DNA from: an uncultured Pelagibacteraceae bacterium
GTDB taxonomy: Bacteria; Pseudomonadota; Alphaproteobacteria; Pelagibacterales; Pelagibacteraceae
Direction: 5' to 3'
Assembly: GCA_902623395.1 (NCBI GenBank)
Contig: CACNTN010000001.1
Coordinates: 62,001 to 126,000 of the forward strand
DNA: 64,000 nt
A model generated the notes under the pieces. It saw only the letters and a list, made by a program, of their open reading frames with translations. It did no database searches and had not been told where the DNA came from. The translations under genes were made by a program, and so were the position numbers. Of this stretch, positions 63,889 to 64,000 are shown one piece after another. Position 1 is the stretch's first letter; every line of letters starts with the position of its first letter.

Positions 63889-64000
63889 TGAAAGACTTTT
63901 ACTCAACGATTAAAAATAACTCTAATTTATTCATAAACTTTATGAATAAAGCAATAACAGCTAGTCCACAAGTACAAGATAATTTTTTGAAGGTAACAAA
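63888..64000 (+). CDS. unknown protein, N-terminal part (truncated by window edge)
   Basis: Open frame from an ATG that overlaps the preceding stop (TAATG), running off the right edge after 37 codons. It begins MKDFYSTIKNNSNLFINFMN and shows helical, polar character. GGAGG lies 12 bases upstream, inside the previous gene. Too short to assign. Confidence 0.5.
   Translation, partial: MKDFYSTIKNNSNLFINFMNKAITASPQVQDNFLKVT

Overview
The window looks like a piece of a streamlined, strongly AT-rich alphaproteobacterial chromosome, most like the marine SAR11 (Pelagibacterales) group. Several things point to this: GcrA, DUF2093, DUF1289, DUF3035, DUF2721 and a TIGR01459-type HAD protein; a short HisG with HisZ; an alphaproteobacterial tRNA-His; the cmk-rpsA-ihfB-pyrF-trpFBA-accD-folC gene order; very short intergenic gaps; and many TAATG and ATGA start/stop overlaps. 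No taxonomic search was possible. One departure from what is known of SAR11 is that the malate synthase gene has no room for a glycine riboswitch.

Layout. 1-1488: coxA (cut by the window edge) and coxB. 1540-5721: rsmE, then a set of small redox or stress-type genes (haloacid dehalogenase, dual CDGSH protein, pirin, quinone oxidoreductase, DUF1289) and a DUF2721 membrane protein. 5775-11433: ubiA and a lipid A/KDO run (msbA, waaA, lpxK, a late acyltransferase). 11436-19946: purD, rsmD, pgi, a DUF3035 lipoprotein, lspA, ileS, ribF and a HAD hydrolase. 20016-22104: groESL, with a sigma-32-type promoter and a terminator that lies inside the 3' end of the convergent hisG. 22053-25160: hisG-hisZ-hisS and tRNA-His. 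25294-29057: cspA with structured RNA on both sides, accA with an added membrane tail, and glcB. 29054-31748: recR, ybaB and dnaX preceded by the SRP RNA gene. 31807-36922: pheA, kdsB, a membrane cytochrome c, argF, argD and an ABC-2 permease. 37059-39402: gcrA, a divergent PiT-like phosphate-transporter homologue and small membrane proteins. 39446-44531: the ugpB-A-E-C-Q operon for glycerol-3-phosphate and glycerophosphodiesters. 44627-48886: an SMR-like protein, an NDUFA9-like protein, RNase D, kdsD, lptC and lptB. 48892-58597: aroA, cmk, rpsA, ihfB, pyrF, trpF, trpB, trpA, accD, folC and trxA.

58632-64000 is the most accessory-looking part. A four-gene minus-strand operon has overlapping ends and encodes a 656-residue protein (HTH, S24-like middle, candidate PD-(D/E)XK motif), an unknown 107-residue basic protein, RmuC and exonuclease I. 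Divergent from it are a small basic protein with a perfect Shine-Dalgarno sequence and a further truncated gene.

The most interesting observations are: the HTH/nuclease-like operon; a tryptophan synthase pair with replaced active-site residues and matching loss of both partners of an intersubunit salt bridge; two RNA genes (tRNA-His, SRP RNA) that end only 4 and 6 nt before the start codons of hisS and dnaX; and the coding-embedded bidirectional terminator of groEL and hisG. No CRISPR array, insertion sequence or rRNA gene was seen, and no gap longer than about 300 bases lacks a gene.
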